Below, piece after piece: positions 33,349-41,140 of a stretch of DNA of 64,000 nucleotides; the first letter of the stretch is position 1, and the number at the start of each line of letters is the position of its first letter. The notes beneath the pieces were generated by a model, which did not search any database, was not told where the DNA came from, and saw only the letters and a list, made by a program, of their open reading frames with translations. The stretch spans positions 6,510,001 through 6,574,000 of the forward strand of contig NZ_CAXUQH020000001.1 of NCBI RefSeq assembly GCF_964253085.1, given 5' to 3'. The position numbers were made by a program, and so were the translations under genes. The stretch is from Paenibacillus_E sp964253085. GTDB taxonomy: Bacteria > Bacillota > Bacilli > Paenibacillales > NBRC-103111.

Positions 33349-34362
33349 TTAACTAGCTGCTTGGATCGCATTTCTTTCCTTCTCTCTACGAAAACGTAAC
33401 CGAAGCAGACGCAGCCATTCATAGGCACGGTCGAGCTCTTTCCCCTTCAGTTCTTCATTCCCGATGAGACTCTTAAGAACAGGCTTTAAATAGCGATCTC
33501 CTTCGGATTCATACGCATTCCACGCTTTAATCTGCTCTTCCTCAGGAATCGAAGCAAGTTCAGCTTCCACGAGAGGATCCATATCGTAGCCTTCACGGTC
33601 CATATCTTCCACCCACAACAGCAATTCTCTCCGCGGCATCGTCAGATTCGTCTGAAGATCGGCTAAGCTGCCGCCTCCAGCAACGATTTCTAACAGCTTG
33701 CGCTTACTAATCTCACGATCAAGCTCAATTCGCAGTTTCTGCTCCTTCTGTGCGAGTAGCCAACCCTCGAACTTCATCGTATCCACATAGTTGGCAACCC
33801 AATCCAACGGAAATCCGTTTGTGCGTGTGCACTCGCCAATTCGACTAAGCAATTGATCAGCGTACTGCGCTGTTTTCTGCTCACCAAACCCAGGAATTTG
33901 CTGAAGCTCTTCCTTGGATTGCGGCAAGAACACTGAAATCATCCGTAGGACACGGTTCGTTGCGAGGATATATGGCGCCTTCTTCTCACGAGCAGCCTGC
34001 TCACGACGCCATGCACGCAGTGATTCGAACACCTCTTCATTCGGATTCTCCTCACAGTAATACGTTAGCATTTGTGTCATTTTCGCTTTACCTGATAGTC
34101 CTTGCGTAAGATCCAATTCCGTGTGTACCAACGGCCGGAAACCACTTCGAATTTTCTCACGTAAGCCTTGACGGAACGCAAATAGCATCTCATCCCAACT
34201 AATGCCTTGGAACCATTCATCCTGCTCCAACTTCCCCACCAAGTCAGGTTCACTCCAATACACACTCCAAATCCCTTGTTCTTCAACAATGGAAACCTGC
34301 GCGGAAATCACTTGCTGATCCCCCAAATTCTTCTCTAACGTGTTCAAAAATACAATGTTCAT
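33349..34362 (-). CDS. HRDC-domain protein
   Basis: A 337-residue soluble protein from the ATG at 34362, with GGAGG about 11 nt and AAAGGG directly upstream; longer in-frame starts lack a site. The HRDC domain lies at about residues 135-210 (SLRAWRREQAAREKKAPYILATNRVLRMI...LQQIPGFGEQKTAQYADQLL), a nucleic-acid-binding module known from RecQ and RNase D. No helicase or nuclease motif is present. N-terminal 100 residues and a basic C-terminus (LRLRFRREKERN) are not recognised. Similar stand-alone HRDC proteins occur in Paenibacillaceae. A terminator-like hairpin lies between this gene and the divergent gene at 34567. Confidence 0.72.
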   Translation of the reverse strand: MNIVFLNTLEKNLGDQQVISAQVSIVEEQGIWSVYWSEPDLVGKLEQDEWFQGISWDEMLFAFRQGLREKIRSGFRPLVHTELDLTQGLSGKAKMTQMLTYYCEENPNEEVFESLRAWRREQAAREKKAPYILATNRVLRMISVFLPQSKEELQQIPGFGEQKTAQYADQLLSRIGECTRTNGFPLDWVANYVDTMKFEGWLLAQKEQKLRIELDREISKRKLLEIVAGGGSLADLQTNLTMPRRELLLWVEDMDREGYDMDPLVEAELASIPEEEQIKAWNAYESEGDRYLKPVLKSLIGNEELKGKELDRAYEWLRLLRLRFRREKERNAIQAAS

Positions 34363-34414
34363 CCCTTTCCATGCCTCCAGACGTTGATATGAAATAAGTT
34401 TAAGAAAAACGAAA

Positions 34415-34450
34415 AAGCACCTTTTCCGCCCGAGGGCAGAAAAGGTGCTT
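34415..34450. terminator. Terminator-like hairpin in a divergent intergenic region
   Basis: AAGCACCTTTT and AAAAGGTGCTT (11 bp, extended inside by GCCC/GGGC) are flanked by T-runs on both strands. Both neighbouring genes start outward from it, so it ends no obvious transcript. It may act inside the leader of the HRDC gene. Confidence 0.55.
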
Positions 34451-34566
34451 CCTTTTTCTAATATCCAAATCATACCATGTTTGTCAGTTTGGCGCAAGAA
34501 CCGTTTTGTTCAGGAGTACTTATCGGTTATAATAGGTTCATACTAGAAAGAGAATGGAGGGCCCTC

Positions 34567-34860
34567 ATGTCTGATTATGACTTTTTATATGATCATCAGG
34601 AAGAAACAACAACACGCTTTGTCTGTTTCGTAGGCAATGCTTTACACCGCTTTGACCTCGCTATCATGACCACTACCCGTTATTATGGCAAAAAGCTAGT
34701 CATCGATTTGCAATCGGGACGCAGCGCAGTCATTGGTCCAGATGATTTAGCCGAAGAAGGCTATCTGGAGCATGTCTTCAAGATAAATGAGGAACAAGCC
34801 CAAGAGCTTAATGAATTCCTATCACAAATTATCGGTTCGATTCATTTTACGGATATTTAA
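34567..34860 (+). CDS. DUF3055-like protein
   Basis: A 97-residue protein from the ATG at 34567 (ATGGAGGG upstream). The sequence FLYDHQEET, TRFVCFVG, HRFDLAI, YYGKKLVIDLQSGR, and GPDDLAEEGYLEHVF fits a small Bacillales family that I recall as DUF3055; no function is established. It is acidic, soluble and without membrane segments. A 52-nt gap follows before another small gene in the same direction. Confidence 0.65.
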   Translation: MSDYDFLYDHQEETTTRFVCFVGNALHRFDLAIMTTTRYYGKKLVIDLQSGRSAVIGPDDLAEEGYLEHVFKINEEQAQELNEFLSQIIGSIHFTDI

Positions 34861-34912
34861 GGGATTGTCGGGGGACACTGGAAAAAGCAAAACCTGAAAA
34901 GGAGGCTTATCC

Positions 34913-35224
34913 ATGCGTAAGAAGTCACCACATACCAACAATGTAGAGGGATTAGGCTTCCTCTCAGAAGACCGCCTCGCTGCGTATACGGACCTCAAGA
35001 CCGTAGAGTCTCAGCGTAACGACATGATCCCCGAGGAGTTTCCGGAAGGGCCCTATGGCACAAGTATGATGTCAGAATCCCTTGGGAAAAGCACCCCTTG
35101 GCGAGAGGATCAACGCCCTACCAACCGTTTTGCTTATGAGAATCGTGAGCTTCACGAAGGTATTACGAGAGACTATCCTGGAGCAGATGATGCAATAGGA
35201 GAGTCTACTGAGGGCTTGTCCTAG
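34913..35224 (+). CDS. Hypothetical hydrophilic protein
   Basis: A 103-residue, strongly hydrophilic protein with AAAAGGAGG before its ATG. It is rich in Glu, Asp, Arg, Ser and Pro (EEFPEGPYGTSMMSESLGK, STPWREDQRP), lacks hydrophobic segments and is likely to be largely disordered. No family is recognised; small disordered proteins of this kind in spore formers are often spore-related, but nothing here proves that. It probably shares a transcript with the DUF3055-like gene and is followed by a strong terminator. Confidence 0.6.
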   Translation: MRKKSPHTNNVEGLGFLSEDRLAAYTDLKTVESQRNDMIPEEFPEGPYGTSMMSESLGKSTPWREDQRPTNRFAYENRELHEGITRDYPGADDAIGESTEGLS

Positions 35225-35234
35225 GTAAGTGAGA

Positions 35235-35273
35235 AACGCCACGAACACCCGTTAAAGGGATGTTCGTGGCGTT
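35235..35273. terminator. Terminator between small-gene pair and uxaE
   Basis: AACGCCACGAACA.CCC and GGG.TGTTCGTGGCGTT form a long perfect stem followed by TTTTTAG on the plus strand. It serves two convergent units. Confidence 0.9.
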
Positions 35274-35285
35274 TTTAGTTGTTGA

Positions 35286-36770
35286 TTATTTGCCCAGCAA
35301 CTCCAAGTGTCTGCCAATATGATGACGAAGTCCTTCAGCAAAGGTATCTTCTTGATCAGCCAATGTTTGGAAGAACTCATCCGCAAATGTGCGGCTTCCG
35401 TCTTCATTTTTCGCTTGAAGAAGCAAACCATACGTGATGTGCAGCAATTGACGTGCATTATTTTCTTCCATGTAATCAGGCAGCTGCGCATCCGTTACAT
35501 CGCTAAGTGGAGCGATTGCGCTGATGTCTGTCGTTACGTGGTAGTACGCTGTCGCTTCAACAAAGTGATCAAGTGCATATTGGTGCATGCGGCGATAGAG
35601 CGTAGGATTCACTTTCGCTACAACACGTACCGCTTCGAGCCAATTTGTACCGGCTGTTTTGATATGGAACAGGCCATTCGTGTATTGCCCGATCAATGGG
35701 AACACACTGAATTTATCACTGCCGGAATGGATGCTTAGCTTGTATTCAAAATGAACAGCAATCGCCGCATGACTAGCTAGCTCACGCTCAAATTGCGCAA
35801 TATCTCCGATGTAGTCGATCCCTTTTTGGAATTCACCACAGAAGCGTGGCGCCATACTGAAGATCGTAACACCACGGTCACGTAGTTCATTGGCTACCAA
35901 GTAATGTGCCTCAGGGGAAGTAGGCGTCGCAGTTTCATCAATGGAAATTTCGAAATCAACCGCACGATCAAGTGTAACGATATACTTGCGATAGATAGCT
36001 TCCATGAAATTAATGGCAGCATCATAAATCAAGACATCTTTCTTCAAAGCTTCTGCTGTATATGCAAGAGTTGCTCCCGGTACATTCGGTGCTGTTTGCA
36101 GATAGCGCTCTTCATAGCGGCTGCGCAAGCTAGCAGGGAGTTGCTCGTATTTCGCTGCGATTTCTGCTGCGGACATGGATTCAATCGTATTGTCGATATT
36201 CTCGGAGCAATCGAGCGTCAGCATCGTGAAACCAAGGCGCAACGCGTACTCGATGTCCTCTTCTTTCTTCAAGTGGTCGCCGTCAGCGCCATACCCGTCC
36301 TTGTAGCCCTCTTGCAGAACCGCATAAGCCGCTGCATCCAAAACATCCTCATACGTGCGGCCTGTCAAAGCAAGCTCACGAATACTTTGTTGCGCCAAGA
36401 CAGGACGAATATCTTTGCCGCGGATCGTTTGGATATGGCCAGGACTTGCAATACCAAGTCGATCGCCTAAACCCATCGTCGCTACTTGTGTTCCGAAGGC
36501 TTGTGGCGCTGTGTATGGTAAAAACTGATTAATAATCAAGCGATTTTCATGTGTTAGTGGAGCTACTTTCTCGCCATCTACGACTTTACCTTGCAGTTGG
36601 TCGAACAAATCTCCTGAGCCCACGACGATTAGTCGCTTCCCTTCAGTTGTGCGTACCATAAGCAATGTTGTATCTCCCACTTGGGTTAGGGAAGACGCAT
36701 ACACTTTAATAACCTCGGATGAGAACTCGTTTACTTTCCCTGCGCGTACTGCTTCTATAAGTGCGTTCAT
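35286..36770 (-). CDS. uxaE: Tagaturonate epimerase UxaE family protein
   Basis: A 494-residue protein from the ATG at 36770, preceded by GGAGGAAATTG. It matches the UxaE family (D-tagaturonate to D-fructuronate epimerase, first described in Thermotoga), in HYLVANELRDRGVTIFSMAPRFCGEFQKG-type sequence around residue 300 (quoted in parts), FEYKLSIHSGSDKF near 345 and YHVTTDIS near 415. It has a TIM-barrel-like metal-dependent fold. The expected pathway is hexuronate (galacturonate) breakdown, yet no uxaC, uxaB or kinase genes are nearby. A cre-like site overlaps its leader, and a divergent AraC regulator and a solute-binding lipoprotein lie next to it. Confidence 0.8.
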   Translation of the reverse strand: MNALIEAVRAGKVNEFSSEVIKVYASSLTQVGDTTLLMVRTTEGKRLIVVGSGDLFDQLQGKVVDGEKVAPLTHENRLIINQFLPYTAPQAFGTQVATMGLGDRLGIASPGHIQTIRGKDIRPVLAQQSIRELALTGRTYEDVLDAAAYAVLQEGYKDGYGADGDHLKKEEDIEYALRLGFTMLTLDCSENIDNTIESMSAAEIAAKYEQLPASLRSRYEERYLQTAPNVPGATLAYTAEALKKDVLIYDAAINFMEAIYRKYIVTLDRAVDFEISIDETATPTSPEAHYLVANELRDRGVTIFSMAPRFCGEFQKGIDYIGDIAQFERELASHAAIAVHFEYKLSIHSGSDKFSVFPLIGQYTNGLFHIKTAGTNWLEAVRVVAKVNPTLYRRMHQYALDHFVEATAYYHVTTDISAIAPLSDVTDAQLPDYMEENNARQLLHITYGLLLQAKNEDGSRTFADEFFQTLADQEDTFAEGLRHHIGRHLELLGK

Positions 36771-36789
36771 GTTCAATTTCCTCCTAATT

Positions 36790-36803
36790 TGCAAGCGTTT
36801 GCT
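36790..36803. promoter_or_regulatory. cre-like site upstream of uxaE
   Basis: TGCAAGCGTTTGCT agrees with the CcpA cre consensus TGWAARCGYTWNCW except at one base and is nearly palindromic around a central CG. It lies 20 bp before the uxaE start, where binding would block transcription. A LacI/GalR-family operator is an alternative. Confidence 0.55.
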
Positions 36804-36946
36804 ATTCCATCTATACATTCATTTTATCGCAAGTAAGGAGCGTTTTCTCTTCATCTATTCCTATTTTCTACGAAAACTGTTCATATTTTTCACTTCATTT
36901 TATGATATACTTCAGTTACCTCATTTCCAAACAAGGAGCAGCGCCT

Positions 36947-37795
36947 ATGTCACGTACCGTCACTTTCGGCAATGAAGATGAAGGCCCTTTCTACATCCAG
37001 CATATTCATCGCTCTGGCCCTTTCGAGAGAACCCAGCACATGCATGATATGTACGAGCTCTATTATTTATACGAAGGAGAACGCATGTATTTCATTCGTG
37101 ATCGTTCCTATCTCATTCTTCCAGGAGATTTGGTCCTCATCAATCGACGTGAGCTGCATGCTACTTCCGATTCAGATAAACTCGGTCATGCGAGGGTCGT
37201 CATTAATTTTAGTGACAGCATTTTGGAAAACACGAAAGAATCGGCACCTTTCTTACTGGATGCTTTCACGCATGATACGCCTGTATTGCGGCTCGATCTG
37301 CCTACTCGGCGGCTTGTTGAAGACATGCTAGGCAAGTTAATTCATGAAGCTAAGGAGCCTGCGATGGGGCAAACTTTTGCCATGACACACTTTTTAATTG
37401 AGTTGTTACTATTCACGGCACGTTTCGTTCGCATACATCCCGTCACTTCGCCAGAACACGTTTCTCCCCTCCACCGGAAAATATCCACCATCGTGAGGTT
37501 TATCAACACCCATTTCGCTGAACCAATGCGACTGGAAGAGCTTGCAGAGCGATTCGAAATCAGCTCCGCATACTTAAGCCGGATGTTCAAGGAAATCACC
37601 GGGTTTTCACTGGTTGAATATGTAAATCTCGTTCGTGTGCAAGAAGCTCAGAGGCTGCTGGCAACAACGAAGCTAAAAGTCATCGTTATCGCCGAGCAAG
37701 TTGGCTTCGGCTCGCTTGTGCAATTCGGGCGTGTGTTCCGCCAGATGACGAAAATGACGCCGCTGCGATATCGGCAGTCGGCTGTTTTGCAATAG
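36947..37795 (+). CDS. AraC-family transcriptional regulator with cupin domain
   Basis: A 282-residue regulator starting at the ATG at 36947 (AAGGAGC). The N-terminal cupin fold (about 10-150) has HMHDMYELYYLYEGERMYF and GDLVLINRRELHAT, typical of ligand-binding barrels. Two helix-turn-helix motifs fill the C-terminus (about 185-280): LEELAERFEISSAYLSRMFKEITGFS and IAEQVGFGSLVQFGRVFRQMTKMTPLRYR. It is divergent from uxaE, which is its most likely target, and convergent with the solute-binding protein gene. The ligand is probably a sugar acid, by inference from position. Confidence 0.88.
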   Translation: MSRTVTFGNEDEGPFYIQHIHRSGPFERTQHMHDMYELYYLYEGERMYFIRDRSYLILPGDLVLINRRELHATSDSDKLGHARVVINFSDSILENTKESAPFLLDAFTHDTPVLRLDLPTRRLVEDMLGKLIHEAKEPAMGQTFAMTHFLIELLLFTARFVRIHPVTSPEHVSPLHRKISTIVRFINTHFAEPMRLEELAERFEISSAYLSRMFKEITGFSLVEYVNLVRVQEAQRLLATTKLKVIVIAEQVGFGSLVQFGRVFRQMTKMTPLRYRQSAVLQ

Positions 37796-37835
37796 GTAGG
37801 TAGATCACCTCTGAAGTGGCGGATTACACAAAACA

Positions 37836-37879
37836 AGTACCCACCGTCTAACACTTTTGAAAGTGTCAACGATGAGTAC
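37836..37879. terminator. Hairpin between convergent araC-type and SBP genes
   Basis: A nested inverted repeat (GTAC.CA.CG.ACACTTT/AAAGTGT.CG.TG.GTAC) lies between two stops. There is no long T-run, so function as a terminator is plausible but not certain. Confidence 0.5.
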
Positions 37880-37898
37880 CTGTTACTAGAATCACCTA

Positions 37899-39239
37899 TT
37901 ACTTTTTGTTTTTCTCCAAAATGACTGTTGCATCTTTCCGGAAAGCGGCAGCCGCTTCTTGCACGGTAATTTTCTTATACAAAATTTTCTCCCCTGTATC
38001 TTTTAGCAGCTTCTCAATCTCAATGGAGCCCACTGGATTCGGAGGATCCATAGGTGAACTGTTTTTCTCAGCCCATGCGACATAGTCAAATACTTTGATT
38101 TCATTCGGGCTCAAAAGCGGTTTCAAAGCTTCTTTCACTTTGGAAGCTACAGGTACGCCGCGCTCGCCTTTAATAATTTTATTCGCTTCAATATCATTAA
38201 TCCAGAAATCAATAAATTTAGCGGCTTCTTCTTGTACTTTGGAACTGCTTGAGACAGACCAGTACATACTTGGTTTCAAGAACAACCCTTTGTTCGCATC
38301 TGGACCTGGCATTGGCTGCAGAACAAGATCACGTTTAGCTGCATTAGCTAGACCAATGTATTGATTTGACCAACCATTGGAGGAAATGGAATTCCCCAAA
38401 GTCATTTCATCATCCTCTGGTGTACCTTTCTTTTGTGCAGCTTTATCAAGTGGCAGCAAGACGCCAGCATCATACCATTTTTGAATACGATTGAAATAAT
38501 CGATAAACATCTTATCGTCGGTATAGCCTAGCGCTGTACCTTCCGCGTTATACATTTTTTGACCAAGTGTACGCAAATAGTAAGGGAAGAAAACGTCATC
38601 CCGGAAGCCGCCCATGATTTTACCCGCAGCTTTCGCTTTCGTAGCCAACGCGTCCATATCATTCCATGTCCAGTTTTTCTCAGGAGGCGTGATGCCTGCT
38701 TTTTTCAACATCTCAATGTCCATCATGCTGGTTAAAGCATTAACCCCTAAGTTCATAGCTACGAGCTTCCCGCCCACTTGACCACCTGATAAGGCATTCG
38801 GACTCACATCGTCCACATTAAGAACTTTGTTCTTCGTAAAAGGCGTCAAATCCGCCAGTTGGTTTCTTCCACCGTATTGTGTCAAATAAGAGATGTCCAT
38901 TTGTATAATATCTGGCAGTTGGTTCGCAGCTGCTTGCGGAGCAAGCTTCTTCCAATAATCATCGAAAGCCGCATATTCTGCTTCAATTTTCACATTCGGA
39001 TGTGCTTTCTCATACATTTCAATAACTTTCAGCGTATAATCGTGGCGCGCTTGACCGCCCCACCAAGCCATACGAAGCTTTACAGGGTCCTTACTTGCAC
39101 TTACTGTTGCACTAGGAGTCGTTGTTGTTGTTGGCGCTGTTGTAGCTCCTCCACTTTGGTTACTAGAAGTACCCGAAGAACAAGCTGTTGCTGTGAAAAT
39201 CATGGATAATGACATTAATGTGAATACTGCCTTTTTCAT
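37899..39239 (-). CDS. Sugar ABC transporter solute-binding lipoprotein
   Basis: A 446-residue family 1 solute-binding protein. The signal peptide ends in the lipobox TATAC, with the lipid-modified cysteine at residue 20. A Ser/Thr/Gly-rich linker follows. The mature part has the usual features (LRMAWWGGQARHDYTLKVIEMYEKAHP-type start, SYLTQYGGRNQLADL, QPMPGPDANKG), suggesting binding of an oligosaccharide or sugar acid. No permease or ATPase gene adjoins it: the upstream gene is an exonuclease and the downstream one is an AraC regulator. It must share a transporter encoded elsewhere. A cre-like site lies 36 bp upstream of its start. Confidence 0.9.
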   Translation of the reverse strand: MKKAVFTLMSLSMIFTATACSSGTSSNQSGGATTAPTTTTTPSATVSASKDPVKLRMAWWGGQARHDYTLKVIEMYEKAHPNVKIEAEYAAFDDYWKKLAPQAAANQLPDIIQMDISYLTQYGGRNQLADLTPFTKNKVLNVDDVSPNALSGGQVGGKLVAMNLGVNALTSMMDIEMLKKAGITPPEKNWTWNDMDALATKAKAAGKIMGGFRDDVFFPYYLRTLGQKMYNAEGTALGYTDDKMFIDYFNRIQKWYDAGVLLPLDKAAQKKGTPEDDEMTLGNSISSNGWSNQYIGLANAAKRDLVLQPMPGPDANKGLFLKPSMYWSVSSSSKVQEEAAKFIDFWINDIEANKIIKGERGVPVASKVKEALKPLLSPNEIKVFDYVAWAEKNSSPMDPPNPVGSIEIEKLLKDTGEKILYKKITVQEAAAAFRKDATVILEKNKK

Positions 39240-39274
39240 GGTTTTTCTCCCCTTTGTACGTACATTTCGGAAAC

Positions 39275-39288
39275 CGTAATCGCTTACA
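39275..39288 (-). promoter_or_regulatory. cre-like site upstream of the solute-binding protein
   Basis: On the minus strand TGTAAGCGATTACG resembles the CcpA site TGWAARCGYTWNCW with mismatches at the Y and the last W. Together with the uxaE site it suggests shared catabolite control. Confidence 0.5.
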
Positions 39289-39380
39289 TTTCTATTATCT
39301 GCTATAAGTTAACATTCGGTAATCAAAAAAACCGTCTTCTTTGTTCAAATTTCAGTTTCCACTACGCGTTACAAAGACAT

Positions 39381-39412
39381 GGGGACAGTACCCAGAAGCA
39401 GGCACTGTCCCC
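39381..39412. repeat. GGGGACAGT palindrome
   Basis: GGGGACAGT.CC and GG.ACTGTCCCC flank an 8-nt centre, forming a hairpin after the ypcP stop (39424). The GGGGACAGT sequence is like short palindromes seen many times per genome in some bacteria; only one copy is in this window. It may also end the ypcP transcript, but it has no T-run. Confidence 0.45.
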
Positions 39413-39423
39413 CATTTGATGTC

Positions 39424-40299
39424 TTATCCGATCAATCTGATTAATCCTTTATACGCAATTTCATCGAATTTGCTAATGACCTTCTCCCGATCCATCGCCC
39501 ACAAGCAATCTTCAAGCGCACAAGCAACCGGTGCATCCAAGCGAATCGTTGCTAGATCAAGCGAAAGATGCAGCATATCCAGCTCAGCCTCGATCTTCGC
39601 ACGTACGCCCTTTGGAAGTGCAGCTAAGTTTTCGAGGATACCCGCAATATTCTCGTACTCATTGAGCAGCTTGGTTGCTGTTTTCTCCCCAATCCCTTTG
39701 ACCCCTGGATAATTATCTGCGGTATCACCCGTTAACCCCTTCAGATCAATGATTTGAGCTGGGGTTAGGCTTTTCTCTTCCATGAGTGTTTCTAACGTGT
39801 ACACCATGTAGTTGGATTGCCCTTTTTTCATAATAATAACTTCGGTATTCTCATCCACAAGCTGGAGCATATCATGATCCCCGGTTAAGATCTGGACTTT
39901 CATGTAGGGGCTGTAGGAACGAGCCAAGGTCCCGATACAATCATCTGCTTCATAACCTACAACGCCGACATTCGGAATACTAAAGCTAGCTGTCACTTCT
40001 TTGACCAGATCGAATTGCGGGATTAACTCCTCTGGAGCAGGTCCACGATTTGCTTTATAGGATTCAAATTTCTCTGTACGGAAGGTCTTGCTTCCCATAT
40101 CCCAACAGCACACAACGTGAGTCGGTTTGAAGGTGCCTATAGCATCGAGCAAATATTTCAAAAATCCGTATACACCGTTGATCGGCACACCGTTATCGGT
40201 TCTCATGATATAACCACTAGATGATGTAGCATAAAAACCGCGAAATAATAAGGCCATGCCGTCTACAAGCAGCACAGATTCAGATGAATTTTGTGACAT
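39424..40299 (-). CDS. ypcP: 5'-3' exonuclease (DNA polymerase I N-domain type)
   Basis: A 291-residue protein equal to the stand-alone flap/5'-3' exonuclease YpcP of Bacillus. It resembles the N-terminal domain of Pol I without the polymerase. Metal-binding aspartates are in LLVDGMALLFRGFY (residue 12), VCCWDMGSKTFR near 65, YEADDCIGTLA near 122, LTGDHDMLQL near 145 and LKGLTGDTADNYPGVKGIGEKTATKLL near 190 (helix-hairpin-helix-like; quoted in parts). It probably removes RNA primers and flaps. It is monocistronic, followed by a GGGGACAGT palindrome. Confidence 0.9.
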   Translation of the reverse strand: MSQNSSESVLLVDGMALLFRGFYATSSSGYIMRTDNGVPINGVYGFLKYLLDAIGTFKPTHVVCCWDMGSKTFRTEKFESYKANRGPAPEELIPQFDLVKEVTASFSIPNVGVVGYEADDCIGTLARSYSPYMKVQILTGDHDMLQLVDENTEVIIMKKGQSNYMVYTLETLMEEKSLTPAQIIDLKGLTGDTADNYPGVKGIGEKTATKLLNEYENIAGILENLAALPKGVRAKIEAELDMLHLSLDLATIRLDAPVACALEDCLWAMDREKVISKFDEIAYKGLIRLIG

Positions 40300-40375
40300 T
40301 TATATTTGCTCCCATTCTATGTATATATGAATTCGATATGAGTAGTATAGCATGGGAGAAGGGTTCCCGACACGC

Positions 40376-40411
40376 AAAAACCCGCCATCAGCAAAAGTTA
40401 CCAATGACGAG
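40376..40411 (-). terminator. Terminator after FMN reductase gene
   Basis: On the minus strand CTCGTCAT and ATGGCGGG form an 8-bp stem with G-U pairs, followed by TTTTTGCG. Confidence 0.6.
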
Positions 40412-40429
40412 TTTGTGTGTGCTATGTGT

Positions 40430-40972
40430 TTAGCGGCTCGTATGCCATTTGATTTCCTGAATGAATTCCGTTACGGATTCCTTCAAACGGGACGTGATTT
40501 CATCATCGAGAATCGCCTGTCCCTGTTCGCCCCATGTCACTTGTTTATCAAGCACATACACGCCTTGTAAAATGTTCTGTGCACCTAGGACAGACAATAC
40601 CGGTTTGAGTGCATAATCGATTGCGAGCAAGTGCGCGTAGGTTCCTCCAACCGCTAATGGAAGTACGATTTTACGCTCGAGTCCTTTTTGCGGCAGCAGA
40701 TCCAAGAAAGCTTTTAACACGCCTGTGTAGGAAGCTTTGTATACAGGTGTAGCTACGAAAACAGCGTCGGCCTCAGCCACACGCTTACTCGCGTCAACAA
40801 TGGCTTCGCTGTCGAACTTAGCATATAACAAATCCTCAGCAGGCAGGTCGCGAACCTTGATCCAATCTACTTCTAACCCCGCTTGCAGAAGCTCGCTCTT
40901 AGCAACTTCGATTACACCATGTAATCGGGAGGTTGGGGTTGGACTTCCTGAAATAATTACTACTTTAGCCAT
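40430..40972 (-). CDS. NADPH-dependent FMN reductase (SsuE/MsuE-like)
   Basis: A 180-residue flavodoxin-like protein starting at the ATG at 40972 (GGAG ten bases upstream). VVIISGSPTPTSRL (residues 3-16) binds the FMN phosphate, and FVATPVYKASYTGVLKAFLDLLP near residue 75, followed by LPLAVGGTYAHLLAIDYALKPVL near 105 (both quoted in part), are typical of SsuE, which feeds FMNH2 to alkanesulfonate monooxygenase. No ssuD or transporter genes are near, so the partner is unknown. It differs from the flavin reductase at 1696-2253, with which it shares only the fold. Confidence 0.8.
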   Translation of the reverse strand: MAKVVIISGSPTPTSRLHGVIEVAKSELLQAGLEVDWIKVRDLPAEDLLYAKFDSEAIVDASKRVAEADAVFVATPVYKASYTGVLKAFLDLLPQKGLERKIVLPLAVGGTYAHLLAIDYALKPVLSVLGAQNILQGVYVLDKQVTWGEQGQAILDDEITSRLKESVTEFIQEIKWHTSR

Positions 40973-41010
40973 TTGATTCACGCTCCATTAGCATTTTGTG
41001 GTGAGAAAAA

Positions 41011-41054
41011 GAGACTCCGCCTCCATGTTTTCGGGTACATAGTGGGAGAGTCTC
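41011..41054 (-). terminator. Terminator after the large GT-C gene
   Basis: On the minus strand GAGACTCTCCCACT and GGAGGCGGAGTCTC form a stem followed by TTTTTCTC. Confidence 0.75.
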
Positions 41055-41140
41055 CTGTTGTTCGGTCGACTTATTTCAATTCATAGTATTTCACTTGGAA
41101 TTATATTACCATGGCTTCTAAGAGACGTCAATCCGTCATC

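Noticed and set aside
35904..36470. A 188-residue plus-strand ORF opposite uxaE
   Set aside because: Low-complexity shadow of uxaE codon structure, with many cysteines and no ribosome site.
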